DNA of 64,000 nt from Psychrobacter raelei (lineage in GTDB: Bacteria > Pseudomonadota > Gammaproteobacteria > Pseudomonadales > Moraxellaceae). Numbering within the stretch: the stretch's first letter is position 1; each line of letters begins with the position of its first letter. Below are positions 19,019 through 28,186 of the stretch, piece by piece. The position numbers and the translations under genes are program-made. The notes under the pieces are model-generated. The model saw only the letters and a list, made by a program, of their open reading frames with translations. It ran no database searches and was not told where the DNA came from. The stretch spans positions 868,001 to 932,000 of the forward strand of contig NZ_CP093310.2 in assembly GCF_022631235.3 (NCBI RefSeq). Direction: 5' to 3'.

Positions 19019-20509
19019 ATGATTAAGAAGTACATGTCAGCTATGGGCGTGGAAGAAAGCCTATATCAAAATGGTAACTTTGAAGTTAAAACCCCAATCG
19101 ATGGATCAGTAATCGGCAAAGTGACCCTTCATGAAGTATCTGATGTAGAAACGCAAGTTTCTAATGCTAAAAAAGCCTTTAAAGAATGGCGTACTGTACC
19201 TGCTCCTAAAAGAGGGGAGTTAATTCGTTTATTGGGTGAAGTGCTGCGTGAGTATAAGCAAGAACTTGGCGCATTAGTCTCTTACGAGGCAGGTAAAATT
19301 AAAGAAGAAGGCCTAGGCGAAGTTCAAGAGATGATTGATATCTGTGATTTCGCGGTGGGTCTGTCTCGTCAACTTTATGGTTTAACCATCGCCTCAGAGC
19401 GTCCTGGCCATCATATGCGTGAAACTTGGCATCCTTTAGGTGTTATTGGTGTTATTTCAGCATTTAACTTCCCTGTTGCAGTTTGGTCATGGAATACCGC
19501 ATTAGCGATTGTGTGCGGTAACCCTGTAATTTGGAAGCCTTCAGAGAAGACGCCTTTAACAGCGCTGGCTTGTCAGGCTTTATTTGAAAAAGCGCTTGCA
19601 AAATTCGATGGGGCACCAGAATATTTATCGCAAATACTCTTGGGTGAAGTGGAAGTTGGTAACGCTTTGGTTGAGCACAAAGATGTGGCATTAATCAGTG
19701 CCACAGGCAGTACCAGAATGGGGCAGGCAGTAGGACCAAAAGTCGCCAGTCGTTTTGGTAAATGCTTGCTAGAGCTGGGCGGTAATAACGCAATGATTTT
19801 GACCCCAAGTGCCGACTTAGAGCTGGCCTTGCGAGGCATATTATTCTCAGCAGTGGGTACTGCAGGACAGCGCTGTACCACATTACGTCGCCTGATCGTA
19901 CATGAGTCAGTAAAAGATGAGATTTTACCACGGGTAAAAGCGGCCTATGAGAATGTCAGTATCGGCCACCCACTCGAAGGCAACTTGGTGGGTCCTCTAA
20001 TTGATGAAGATAGCTTCTCTAATATGCAAAAGTCGCTGGATAATGCCAAACAATCTGGTGGCAAAGTAACAGGCGGTGAGCGTGTGCTAGAGAGCGAATA
20101 TCCAGAAGCCTATTATGTAAAACCTGCCATTGTTGAGATGGATGAGCAAAACGATGTGGTTCGTAATGAGACATTCGCCCCTATTTTATACGTGATGACC
20201 TATCAAGACTTCGATCAAGCGTTAGAGATGCAAAACGATGTGCCACAAGGTCTCTCTTCTTGTATCTTTACCAATGATATTCGCGAAGCTGAACAGTTCT
20301 TAAGTGATCGTGGTAGCGACTGTGGTATTGCGAACGTTAATATTGGTACCAGTGGTGCGGAAATCGGTGGTGCTTTCGGTGGTGAAAAAGAAACGGGTGG
20401 CGGTCGTGAATCCGGTTCAGATGCTTGGAAAAACTATATGCGTCGTCAGACCAACACCATTAACTATTCAACTGAGCTTCCATTAGCACAAGGTATTAAC
20501 TTCAACTAA
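19019..20509 (+). CDS. amaB: piperideine-6-carboxylate (2-aminoadipate semialdehyde) dehydrogenase, ALDH7/AmaB-like
   Basis: 496 residues of the aldehyde dehydrogenase superfamily, ALDH7/antiquitin branch. The catalytic Cys is C286 in TAGQRCTTLRR, the general-base Glu is E252 in LLELGGNN, the NAD-binding segment is SATGSTRMG (227-235), and SAFNFPVAVWSWN is typical of ALDH7. In P. putida AmaB oxidises delta1-piperideine-6-carboxylate/2-aminoadipate semialdehyde to 2-aminoadipate with NAD(P)+. The AmaA-like oxidase encoded at 22249 would make its substrate. The ATG at 19019 follows AAGGAATAGT, and a later Met at residue 6 is an alternative start. Confidence 0.88.
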   Translation: MIKKYMSAMGVEESLYQNGNFEVKTPIDGSVIGKVTLHEVSDVETQVSNAKKAFKEWRTVPAPKRGELIRLLGEVLREYKQELGALVSYEAGKIKEEGLGEVQEMIDICDFAVGLSRQLYGLTIASERPGHHMRETWHPLGVIGVISAFNFPVAVWSWNTALAIVCGNPVIWKPSEKTPLTALACQALFEKALAKFDGAPEYLSQILLGEVEVGNALVEHKDVALISATGSTRMGQAVGPKVASRFGKCLLELGGNNAMILTPSADLELALRGILFSAVGTAGQRCTTLRRLIVHESVKDEILPRVKAAYENVSIGHPLEGNLVGPLIDEDSFSNMQKSLDNAKQSGGKVTGGERVLESEYPEAYYVKPAIVEMDEQNDVVRNETFAPILYVMTYQDFDQALEMQNDVPQGLSSCIFTNDIREAEQFLSDRGSDCGIANVNIGTSGAEIGGAFGGEKETGGGRESGSDAWKNYMRRQTNTINYSTELPLAQGINFN

Positions 20510-20765
20510 GTTTTTTTTCGATTGCAAAAATCTTCTAAGCCTCTTGTTTTATAAGATTTCTTTATAAAGTAAGTGTTGCTTAGAAGATACCTTGGATATT
20601 TTTAGAATAAAAGTTTTGCAGGGCAATAAGGTTCATTGTCCTTTAATAAGTGACCACATATTGTTTAGTTTATATAAATTAATATTTAATTTATATTGGA
20701 TGCTTCTTAACTCTAATGGTCTAAGCCATGGATATGGCAAGTCTTACTATGGATAGGTAAATACT

Positions 20766-22226
20766 ATGATTGATGAAAAAAATCAAAATCCCTCTGTTGA
20801 AGGGTATGGCCCTTCTTCAAGCTTCTTATTAGATATCGCACCTTTGGTTCTAACTGCCATAATCCTGATGGTGCAGTTTTTTGTATTCAAAGACTTTACG
20901 CCTCATATTCCCTTAGCCTGCGGTATTTTAATCACAGGTTTATTTATGAAGTTGCGTGGTCGTGATTGGGATGGCATGGAGCAAAGGTTCTTAAAAGTAG
21001 TAAAAATTGGTTTGCCTGCGATACTTATTTTAATGGGTGTAGGTATGTTAATCGGTGCTTGGATTATAGCTGGCACAGTGCCTACTATTTTATATTACGG
21101 ATTTAGTATCTTCACTCCCTCATCATTTTTGGTCTCAGTTTGTATTATTTGCGCCATTATCTCTCTAGCCACGGGTACCTCATGGGGTACTGTGGGTACT
21201 GTAGGATTAGCAATGATGGGTATTGGGCTTGGGCTTGGTGTACCAGCACCGTTGGTTGGTGGTGCTATTGTCTCAGGGGCATTTTTTGGCGACAAAATGT
21301 CACCATTATCTGATACCACTAACTTGACGCCAGCTGCTGCTGGCATTGATTTATGGGAACACATCAAAGGCATGTTGCCTACCACTGTGCCTGCAATGAT
21401 TACTGCTGTTCTCATCTACGCATGGATAGGAACGAGTTATGGCTCTGATTCAGTAGATATGTCTTCAATTGAAGCAATCAAAGCCAGCCTTGCAAGTAAT
21501 TATAATCTAAGTGTTATTACTTTATTGCCTGCCGTGGTAGTAATTGGAGCGGCTGTTATGAAAATGCCTGCTATTCCGACAGTGTTGGTAGGCGTAGTGG
21601 TAGCTTCAGTGATTGCAGTGTTTATGCAAGGTGTGGGCTTACACGATGTGTTTGATGTTCTACAAAATGGATTTAAGAGTGAAACAGGCTTAGAAATAGT
21701 TGATCAGTTGCTAAGTAAAGGCGGCGTAATGTCGATGACTTGGGTCGTCACCCTGACCATTTTTGCCTTGGCTTTTGTCGGCTCACTTGAGCATTACGGG
21801 ACGCTTAAAGCAATCATGGCTAAGCTTGATAAAGTCATCAAAACTCGTTTTGGTCTGGTTATTTCAAGTTATGCTAGTGTGATTGGTGTGGGTACTATTA
21901 TTGGTGATGTTTATACCACTTTAGTTTTACCAGGACGTCTATTAAAAGATAAATATCAAGAAATGGGCTATAAGCGCACCACGCTCACTCGCGCAGTAGA
22001 AGACTGCGGTACTTTACTATCTCCGTTAATCCCATGGAATATGGGAGGAAGCTTCGTAGCAGCGACATTAGGTATAGCCACTATAACTTATGCACCTTAC
22101 GCATTCGCTTGTTGGTTGTCTCCATTATTTGGATTACTGTGGTTGGCATTGAATAAATTTATACCTCGTGAGACGCCTAGCGTGCCAGTATCTGAGCATG
22201 TAGTGGTAACGAGTAATAATATTTAA
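20766..22226 (+). CDS. NhaC-family Na+/H+ antiporter-type transporter
   Basis: 486 residues with about 11-12 hydrophobic segments. Family marks are ATGTSWGTVGTVGLAMMGIG near residue 135-155, SGAFFGDKMSPLSDTTNLTPAAAG (~175-198) and the second-half mirror VEDCGTLLSPLIPWNMGGSF. These belong to the NhaC family, in which Na+/H+, malate/lactate and amino acid exchange have all been reported. Its place between amaB and amaA suggests that it brings in a pathway substrate such as pipecolate or lysine rather than serving pH control (inference). It lies 22 bases upstream of the AmaA-like gene. Confidence 0.85.
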   Translation: MIDEKNQNPSVEGYGPSSSFLLDIAPLVLTAIILMVQFFVFKDFTPHIPLACGILITGLFMKLRGRDWDGMEQRFLKVVKIGLPAILILMGVGMLIGAWIIAGTVPTILYYGFSIFTPSSFLVSVCIICAIISLATGTSWGTVGTVGLAMMGIGLGLGVPAPLVGGAIVSGAFFGDKMSPLSDTTNLTPAAAGIDLWEHIKGMLPTTVPAMITAVLIYAWIGTSYGSDSVDMSSIEAIKASLASNYNLSVITLLPAVVVIGAAVMKMPAIPTVLVGVVVASVIAVFMQGVGLHDVFDVLQNGFKSETGLEIVDQLLSKGGVMSMTWVVTLTIFALAFVGSLEHYGTLKAIMAKLDKVIKTRFGLVISSYASVIGVGTIIGDVYTTLVLPGRLLKDKYQEMGYKRTTLTRAVEDCGTLLSPLIPWNMGGSFVAATLGIATITYAPYAFACWLSPLFGLLWLALNKFIPRETPSVPVSEHVVVTSNNI

Positions 22227-22248
22227 CTGGAAAAGGAGATTCCATAAC

Positions 22249-23535
22249 ATGTTGCAAGAAAAATGCTTATGGGGGCTTATTGCCCCTGAAGGGGAGCTCT
22301 TTACATCGCTGACATACGATGCGGATACTCAAGTCTGTATCATAGGTGCAGGCTACACTGGATTATCAGCTGCTATTCATCTAGCAGAAAAAGGTGTGGA
22401 TGTTATTGTCTTGGAGTCCAAGCAAGTAGGTAATGGAGGTTCAGGACGTAGTGTGGGCTTTGTAAACGCAGGGACTTGGGCTCGCCCAGATGATCTAAAT
22501 CAATATTTAGGTGAGGAGGTGGGTGTACATTTAACTCAAGAGCTTGGGTTGGCACCAAAATTGGTTTTTGATGTTATTGATAAGTATAAAATTGATGCTC
22601 AAGAGACCAGAACGGGCAATATCCATATGGCACATAATGCCACAGGCGAACAAGATGTTGAGATACGTTATGAGCAGTTGACGCGATTAGGTGCAGATGT
22701 AGAGCGTCTGACTGGAAGCAAGTGTCATGAGTACTGTGGCACCACACGAATTAATAAAGCCTTATTGGATAAACGTGCAGGTACTATTAATCCTCAAGCT
22801 TATGTCAATGGCTTAGCTCGAGCAGCTAAGTCTTTGGGTGTAAAAATATATACGGATTCTGCGGTAACCTCTATCGAAAAATCAGAAGGTAAGTGGTATG
22901 TCAGAACAGCGCAAGCAAGTGTTCAAGCAGATCGTACGATAGTGGCTACTAATGCTTATACAGAAGGTGAGTGGAGCCAATTATCGAAGACTTTCTACTT
23001 AGTGGAGTACTATCAAATAGCCTCTGAGCCTTTAAATAATATACAGGCTGATAAGATTTTACCTTATAAAACGGGAGCATGGGATACAAGAACAGCACTC
23101 TCTAGTATTCGACGTGATAAGGACAATAGATTGTTACTGGGTACTGTGGGAGGTAAGAAGATGAAACCTAAGTCTTTTTATCAAGCGTGGGCCAATACTG
23201 TACAAAAGCATTACTATCCTGACTTGCCTAAATTTGAATGGCAATATGAGTGGGTAGGTAAATTTGGCTTTACTCAAGATCACATATTTAGAGTATTTGA
23301 GGTTGATGATAGTTTGTTAGCTGCTACTGCATATAATGGTAGGGGAATCACCACAGGAACACTGTTAGGTAAATGTTTTGCTGACTATATTTTAACCGGT
23401 GATCGTAAAAAAATACCGCTTCCTTTTAAAAGTATAGAAGAGTCCAAGATATCTTGTAATGGTATGCGCTCTAGCGTTACCGAAATGGGCATCTCTTTAT
23501 ATCATTTTGGGCAATGTCTAAAAGTCATTAGATAA
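22249..23535 (+). CDS. amaA: FAD-dependent oxidoreductase, L-pipecolate oxidase AmaA-like
   Basis: 428 residues of the DAO (GlpO/PuuB/ThiO) fold. The N-terminal dinucleotide-binding motif is VCIIGAGYTGLSAAIHLAE (residues ~29-47), followed by VLESKQVGNGGSGRSVGFVNAG, the FAD-binding stretch of this subfamily. The C-terminal half has AYNGRGITTGTLLG, the second FAD contact. The length equals that of P. putida AmaA, which oxidises L-pipecolate to delta1-piperideine-6-carboxylate. Function is inferred from fold and gene neighbourhood; gamma-glutamylputrescine oxidase-like activity is the main alternative. A strong ribosome site (AAAGGAG) precedes the ATG. Confidence 0.8.
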   Translation: MLQEKCLWGLIAPEGELFTSLTYDADTQVCIIGAGYTGLSAAIHLAEKGVDVIVLESKQVGNGGSGRSVGFVNAGTWARPDDLNQYLGEEVGVHLTQELGLAPKLVFDVIDKYKIDAQETRTGNIHMAHNATGEQDVEIRYEQLTRLGADVERLTGSKCHEYCGTTRINKALLDKRAGTINPQAYVNGLARAAKSLGVKIYTDSAVTSIEKSEGKWYVRTAQASVQADRTIVATNAYTEGEWSQLSKTFYLVEYYQIASEPLNNIQADKILPYKTGAWDTRTALSSIRRDKDNRLLLGTVGGKKMKPKSFYQAWANTVQKHYYPDLPKFEWQYEWVGKFGFTQDHIFRVFEVDDSLLAATAYNGRGITTGTLLGKCFADYILTGDRKKIPLPFKSIEESKISCNGMRSSVTEMGISLYHFGQCLKVIR

Positions 23536-23580
23536 GTGAGTATATTCATAAAGTGCTATTAGTTGTATGGAGCTATATTA

Positions 23581-25032
23581 GTGACCAAGCTAACTTTAGA
23601 TTTAGAAACAAAGATAGACTTATTTCAACCATCCAGTCTGCAACTTATCCTAGAGACGCTAATTAACAATCACGGCTTTGAAACCAGTCAAATAAAAACC
23701 GATGCAGAAAGCTTAGCGCATTGGGGCAAAGACTGGACCAAGCACTTTGCGCCCGCACCCTCTGTGATTGTGTTTCCAAAATCGACCGAGCAAGTCCAAA
23801 GCGTGGTGAAGCTGGCCAATGAATATGGCATAGTCATCACCCCAAGTGGTGGCCGTACCGGATTATCTGCCGGTGCTGTGGCCAGTCATGGCGAGATTGT
23901 ACTTAGCCTTGATAAAATGAATAAAATTGGTGAATTTTTCCCCGCCGATAGAATGGTTGAGATTGAAGCGGGTGTCATCACCGAGCAGCTACAGCAGTTC
24001 GCTGAAGACAAAGGCCTATACTATCCTGTGGATTTTGCCTCAGCAGGCTCCAGTCAAATTGGGGGTAACATCGGCACCAACGCCGGCGGCATCAAAGTAA
24101 TTCGCTATGGCATGACGCGTAACTGGGTGCTGGGTCTTACAGTCGTCACTGGTAAGGGTGATATCTTACAGCTCAACCGCGGTATGATAAAAAATGCCAC
24201 CGGTTATGATTTGCGTCATTTGTTTATCGGTGCAGAAGGTACGTTAGGCATTGTCACCAAAGCACAAATCAAGCTTGAACGTGCCCCGCAGGACTTGACG
24301 GTGATGGTATTTGGCATGGATAAGTTTGAGCATGTGATGCATGTGCTGTCCGCTTTTCAGTCTCAAATTGACTTGACTGCCTTTGAGTTCTTCGATGATG
24401 TGGCTATTGAGAAGCTGATGGCCACAGGTCATGTACAAGAGCCTTTTGAAGCCCGCACCAAATATTATGCCCTACTTGAATTTGAGGCCCCCTATGAGCC
24501 TATTATGGATAAGGCGATGGCCATGTTTGAGCAGTGCATGGAGAATGGCTGGATTGTCGATGGTGTCATGAGCCAAAACCTATCTCAAGCCGCTGAGCTG
24601 TGGAAACTGCGCGAATATATCTCAGAGACCATCTCAGTATTTACCCCTTATAAAAATGATGTGTCAGTACTGATCAGCTATGTGCCTGAGTTTATCAGGG
24701 ATATTGAGAGTGTGGTCAACAGCAACTACCCGGACTTTGAAATTTGCTGGTTTGGTCATATTGGTGATGGTAACTTGCATTTAAACATCTTAAAACCTGA
24801 GAATTTATCCAAAGATGAGTTCTTTAAAAAATGCCAAAGTGTTAATGATCTAGTGTTTGCCACAGTACAAAAATATGGCGGATCGGTGTCTGCCGAGCAT
24901 GGTGTGGGCATGACCAAAAAGCCTTATTTGAACTACACCCGTAGCGAGAGCGAAATTGAGTACTTAAAAGCACTAAAACAAGTGTTTGATCCTAATGCGA
25001 TTATGAACCGTGGTAAGATTTTTGATGTTTAG
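23581..25032 (+). CDS. FAD-linked oxidase, probable D-2-hydroxyglutarate dehydrogenase
   Basis: 483 residues of the FAD_binding_4/FAD-oxidase_C (GlcD/D2HGDH) family. It shows a PCMH-type FAD motif (VITPSGGRTGLSAGAV, then GSSQIGGNIGTNAGG), the C-terminal metal-site motif GHIGDGNLHLN and SAEHGVGMTKK. It should oxidise a D-2-hydroxyacid; as HglS upstream makes D-2-hydroxyglutarate, that acid is the expected substrate and 2-oxoglutarate the product (inference). D-lactate or glycolate are alternatives. GTG at 23581 is chosen because GGAG lies about 8 bases upstream; a TTG at 23563 would add six residues. Its base composition looks less AT-rich than the AmaA-like gene before it. Confidence 0.85.
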   Translation: MTKLTLDLETKIDLFQPSSLQLILETLINNHGFETSQIKTDAESLAHWGKDWTKHFAPAPSVIVFPKSTEQVQSVVKLANEYGIVITPSGGRTGLSAGAVASHGEIVLSLDKMNKIGEFFPADRMVEIEAGVITEQLQQFAEDKGLYYPVDFASAGSSQIGGNIGTNAGGIKVIRYGMTRNWVLGLTVVTGKGDILQLNRGMIKNATGYDLRHLFIGAEGTLGIVTKAQIKLERAPQDLTVMVFGMDKFEHVMHVLSAFQSQIDLTAFEFFDDVAIEKLMATGHVQEPFEARTKYYALLEFEAPYEPIMDKAMAMFEQCMENGWIVDGVMSQNLSQAAELWKLREYISETISVFTPYKNDVSVLISYVPEFIRDIESVVNSNYPDFEICWFGHIGDGNLHLNILKPENLSKDEFFKKCQSVNDLVFATVQKYGGSVSAEHGVGMTKKPYLNYTRSESEIEYLKALKQVFDPNAIMNRGKIFDV

Positions 25033-25058
25033 TCTTAGTTTTATACTTACTACCTGTA

Positions 25059-25820
25059 CTAAACTCGGCTATCAATAATAACTGGATAGCCTTTGTGCTC
25101 AATGACGGTAGCTTTCACCCCATATAAATCCTGTATGGTCTCTTGCGTCAGCACTTCAATAGGATGGCCGGTTTGAATAACTTGTCCGGTCTTCATCATG
25201 ACTACGGTATCGGCGAACTGTGCGGCTTGGTTGATATCATGCAGCACAATAACCACTGTCTTTTTTTGTTCATGAGCCAAACTGCGTAGGGCGCGCATCA
25301 GCTGGCCTGAGTGGTACATGTCTAAGTTGTTAAGCGGCTCATCAAGCAGTAAATAAGGGGTATCCTGGCAGACAATCATAGCAATCAATACCCGCTGCTG
25401 TTGCCCACCTGATAAGGTAGATAAGTAGCGGTGTGCCATATCTTGCAATTCAAACTTCTTAATAACCTCAGCCACCTTTTGATGATCGGCTGGGGTAGGC
25501 CGGCCTTGATGATACGGATAACGGCCGAACATCAATAGCTCTTCTACCCGCAATCGGCCTTGTAGTTGATTGCTCTGTGCCAATATGGCCACTGTCTTAG
25601 CCATAACCTTACTGTCGGTATGTGCAATGTCGTACTCACCAAACTGAACCGACCCACTTTGTAGCGGTTGTAGGCGTGACATGACGCTAAACAAGGTGGA
25701 CTTTCCGGCGCCATTTGGCCCAATTAACGCAATCACTTGCGCATCTTCTAAGCTTAAGCTGACATTATTTAAGATGGGGTGGTGATCGATGTGATGGCTT
25801 ACATTATTAATGGTAATCAT
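25059..25820 (-). CDS. ferric-siderophore ABC transporter ATP-binding protein
   Basis: 253 residues with all ABC ATPase motifs: Walker A GPNGAGKST (34-42), Q-loop AILAQSNQLQ, signature LSGGQQQRV (136-144), Walker B YLLLDEPLNNLD and the switch His in VIVLHDIN. The sequence type is that of FecE/CeuD/YclP iron-siderophore ATPases. Last gene of a four-gene minus-strand unit with two FecCD permeases and a binding protein. It energises ferric-siderophore import across the inner membrane. Confidence 0.92.
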   Translation of the reverse strand: MITINNVSHHIDHHPILNNVSLSLEDAQVIALIGPNGAGKSTLFSVMSRLQPLQSGSVQFGEYDIAHTDSKVMAKTVAILAQSNQLQGRLRVEELLMFGRYPYHQGRPTPADHQKVAEVIKKFELQDMAHRYLSTLSGGQQQRVLIAMIVCQDTPYLLLDEPLNNLDMYHSGQLMRALRSLAHEQKKTVVIVLHDINQAAQFADTVVMMKTGQVIQTGHPIEVLTQETIQDLYGVKATVIEHKGYPVIIDSRV

Positions 25821-25915
25821 AAAGATATTCAGCTGTCAGGTATAAAAATAGGATGAAAATTAGGGAGATATAACATTAAGTGTCAAAGAAGCAGCCAAGC
25901 GGGCTTATGGATCAC

Positions 25916-27043
25916 TTAGGCCACCTGCTTGCGATACTGCTTTAAAATCAGGCCGATAAAGACCATGCCGCCGAGCAGTTCAATCACAACTGACAACACA
26001 CCGGCCATGCCAAGCACCCGCTCAAACAAAGTCTGACCCAATACCAACGTAATCATGGACACCAAGCTGACCAAAACGATACGCTCGCTATGATACATGC
26101 TGTGGCTTATGCGGTTGGTCAAAGCGCACACCAATAACCCCAAAAATACGATAGGGCCGACAAAGGCGGTCGCGGTTGCGACCAACACTGAGATGACCAC
26201 CAATAGACGCAGGGTTAAACCTTGATAATCAATGCCCAGACCAATTGCATCGGAGCGGCCAAGCATCAGTACATCGACCTGAAAGCGCCAGCGCCAAATA
26301 AGCCATGCACTGACAAGACAAATGGCCAGGCTCAGCCACATCATATGGACATTGGTGATATTAAATTGGGCAAAGCTGGCCGCTTGTATCACTACGAAGT
26401 CTTCGGGGTTAATGAGGCGTGCCACCAAATTTGATAAGCTTCTAAATAACACGCCAAAGATAATGCCGACTAAAATTAGCCGAGATAAAGAGTGCTCAGT
26501 GCGATTAAATAATAGCCGAAACAGGAATAAGGAGGCGGCCACCATCAGTGCCACTTCAATGCCAAACTTTAGTAACGGCTGACTGGTAAACATATTCAAC
26601 GCACCCAAGAAGAACACCAATAGGCTTTGGATAAGAATATATAACGAGTCAAAGCCCAATAGGGCAGGCGTTAAAATCGGGTTGTGGGTGAGGCTTTGAA
26701 ACAGCAGTGTCGAGACTCCAATACAGTAGCCCACAATCATAAGTGCCGCCAGCTTTTGCCCCCGGAACGGCAACACAAAGTCCCAGTTGCCATTGGCCTG
26801 TAAGGTCATAAACAGCACGCAGCTTACCAGTAAAGTCAGCAAAGCAAGCCACACCGGTTTGCTAAATACCAAGCCTGGATTAATACGCAGCTGTACAGGG
26901 TGAGCGGTAAGTGGATGTTTAGAAGTTTGGCTATTTGAGGACACAAACTGCGAGCCTGCACAATCTTTATTATTGCTAGAGGACTTAGGCATTGATGTGG
27001 TGGATGCTTGCTTGGATGAATTCATAATAAGCTTAGCTGGCAA
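25916..27043 (-). CDS. ferric-siderophore ABC transporter permease (FecCD family)
   Basis: 375 residues. A polar N-terminus of about 65 residues is followed by about nine membrane segments of the BtuC/FecCD type, including GYCIGVSTLLFQSLTHNPILTPALLGFDSLYILIQ and the cytoplasmic coupling region FVGPIVFLGLLVCALTNRISH. It resembles CeuC/YclO/VctG. It pairs with the permease encoded just upstream to form the transmembrane channel. The long polar N-terminus is unusual; a start further in is possible. Confidence 0.9.
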   Translation of the reverse strand: MPAKLIMNSSKQASTTSMPKSSSNNKDCAGSQFVSSNSQTSKHPLTAHPVQLRINPGLVFSKPVWLALLTLLVSCVLFMTLQANGNWDFVLPFRGQKLAALMIVGYCIGVSTLLFQSLTHNPILTPALLGFDSLYILIQSLLVFFLGALNMFTSQPLLKFGIEVALMVAASLFLFRLLFNRTEHSLSRLILVGIIFGVLFRSLSNLVARLINPEDFVVIQAASFAQFNITNVHMMWLSLAICLVSAWLIWRWRFQVDVLMLGRSDAIGLGIDYQGLTLRLLVVISVLVATATAFVGPIVFLGLLVCALTNRISHSMYHSERIVLVSLVSMITLVLGQTLFERVLGMAGVLSVVIELLGGMVFIGLILKQYRKQVA

Positions 27044-27082
27044 AAAGGATAAATGAGAAGATACGACTTAAGAGCTGTGGGC

Positions 27083-28141
27083 TTAGGCTTGGGCCGATGG
27101 ATTGGCTTCAAGCTTACGAGGTTTGGGTTTGCGAGGTTTACGGAGTAACATCCATAAAAATATCGCGGCGCCAATAACACCGAATACGGTCGCTACCGGT
27201 ACTTCAAAGGGGTAGCGGATGCTGCGGCCAATCACATCGCATAGCAGCACTAGGCTTGAGCCGAATAATGCCACTGCTGGTAAGCATCGACGTAGACTGT
27301 CTCCCATTAAGCGGCTGATAATATTAGGTACGACCAGCCCGACAAAGGGAATGGCGCCTACCGTAACCACCACCACGGCGCTAATCATGGCCACAGTCAA
27401 GATCACAAACCAGGTCATCAAGCGCTGGTTCACCCCTAAGTTAATAGCAATGGCTTCGCCTAATCCCACAATGGTTAGTTTGTCGGCCAAAAAGTACGCC
27501 ACCAGTGCCAACGCACCGGTCACATACAGCAGCTCATAACGCCCCGCCAAAATAGTAGAAAAATCCCCAAAGCGCCACACTGACAGCATCTGCAAAGACT
27601 CCGTTTCATAGGCAATAAAGGTAGTGACCGCCTCAATAATACCGCCAAACACAATGCCTACCAAAGGGACCATTAAGATGTCTGTGGCAGGCAAATGCTT
27701 AATTAGACGCATAAACAGCACCATACCGGCGATAGCGCACAAGGTCGCAATGAGCATCTTGCTAAATAGGCTACTTGTGGGCAAGTATAGGCTGACCAAA
27801 AGTAGGCCTAGGCCTGCGCTTTGGGTGGCGCCCACCATGGAGGGGTCAACGAAGCGGTTTTTTAACACAACTTGTAAAATCATCCCCGCCACAGCTAAAG
27901 AGGCACCGGTCAAAATAATGGCCAGTGTGCGCGGCAGTCGGCTTACCAGCAACAACTGTAAATCGTTACTGACCGACTGCTGAGTTAAGGCTTGCCACAG
28001 CCCTTGCCATGAAAAATCTGCCACACCCAGCGATAAGCTTAGCAAAATTAGAGCCACCAATAGCAGCACACTTAACGTGTTGAGCAGCATAGGCGATAGC
28101 AAAACATGTCGAGCTTTAGGTTTGGCAGAAGAATCAAACAT
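27083..28141 (-). CDS. ferric-siderophore ABC transporter permease (FecCD family)
   Basis: 352 residues with about nine membrane segments. The family motifs RLPRTLAIILTGASLAVAGMILQ (~68-90) and GAIPFVGLVVPNIISRLMGDS (~262-282) are clear. It resembles CeuB/YclN/VctD. The C-terminus carries a basic tail (RKPRKPKPRKLE). It lies 39 bases upstream of the second permease and 45 bases behind the binding protein gene, in one operon. Confidence 0.92.
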   Translation of the reverse strand: MFDSSAKPKARHVLLSPMLLNTLSVLLLVALILLSLSLGVADFSWQGLWQALTQQSVSNDLQLLLVSRLPRTLAIILTGASLAVAGMILQVVLKNRFVDPSMVGATQSAGLGLLLVSLYLPTSSLFSKMLIATLCAIAGMVLFMRLIKHLPATDILMVPLVGIVFGGIIEAVTTFIAYETESLQMLSVWRFGDFSTILAGRYELLYVTGALALVAYFLADKLTIVGLGEAIAINLGVNQRLMTWFVILTVAMISAVVVVTVGAIPFVGLVVPNIISRLMGDSLRRCLPAVALFGSSLVLLCDVIGRSIRYPFEVPVATVFGVIGAAIFLWMLLRKPRKPKPRKLEANPSAQA

Positions 28142-28186
28142 AACGGTCTTTATTTTTACTGTAAAAATTGAGGGATAAGCGCGTGC

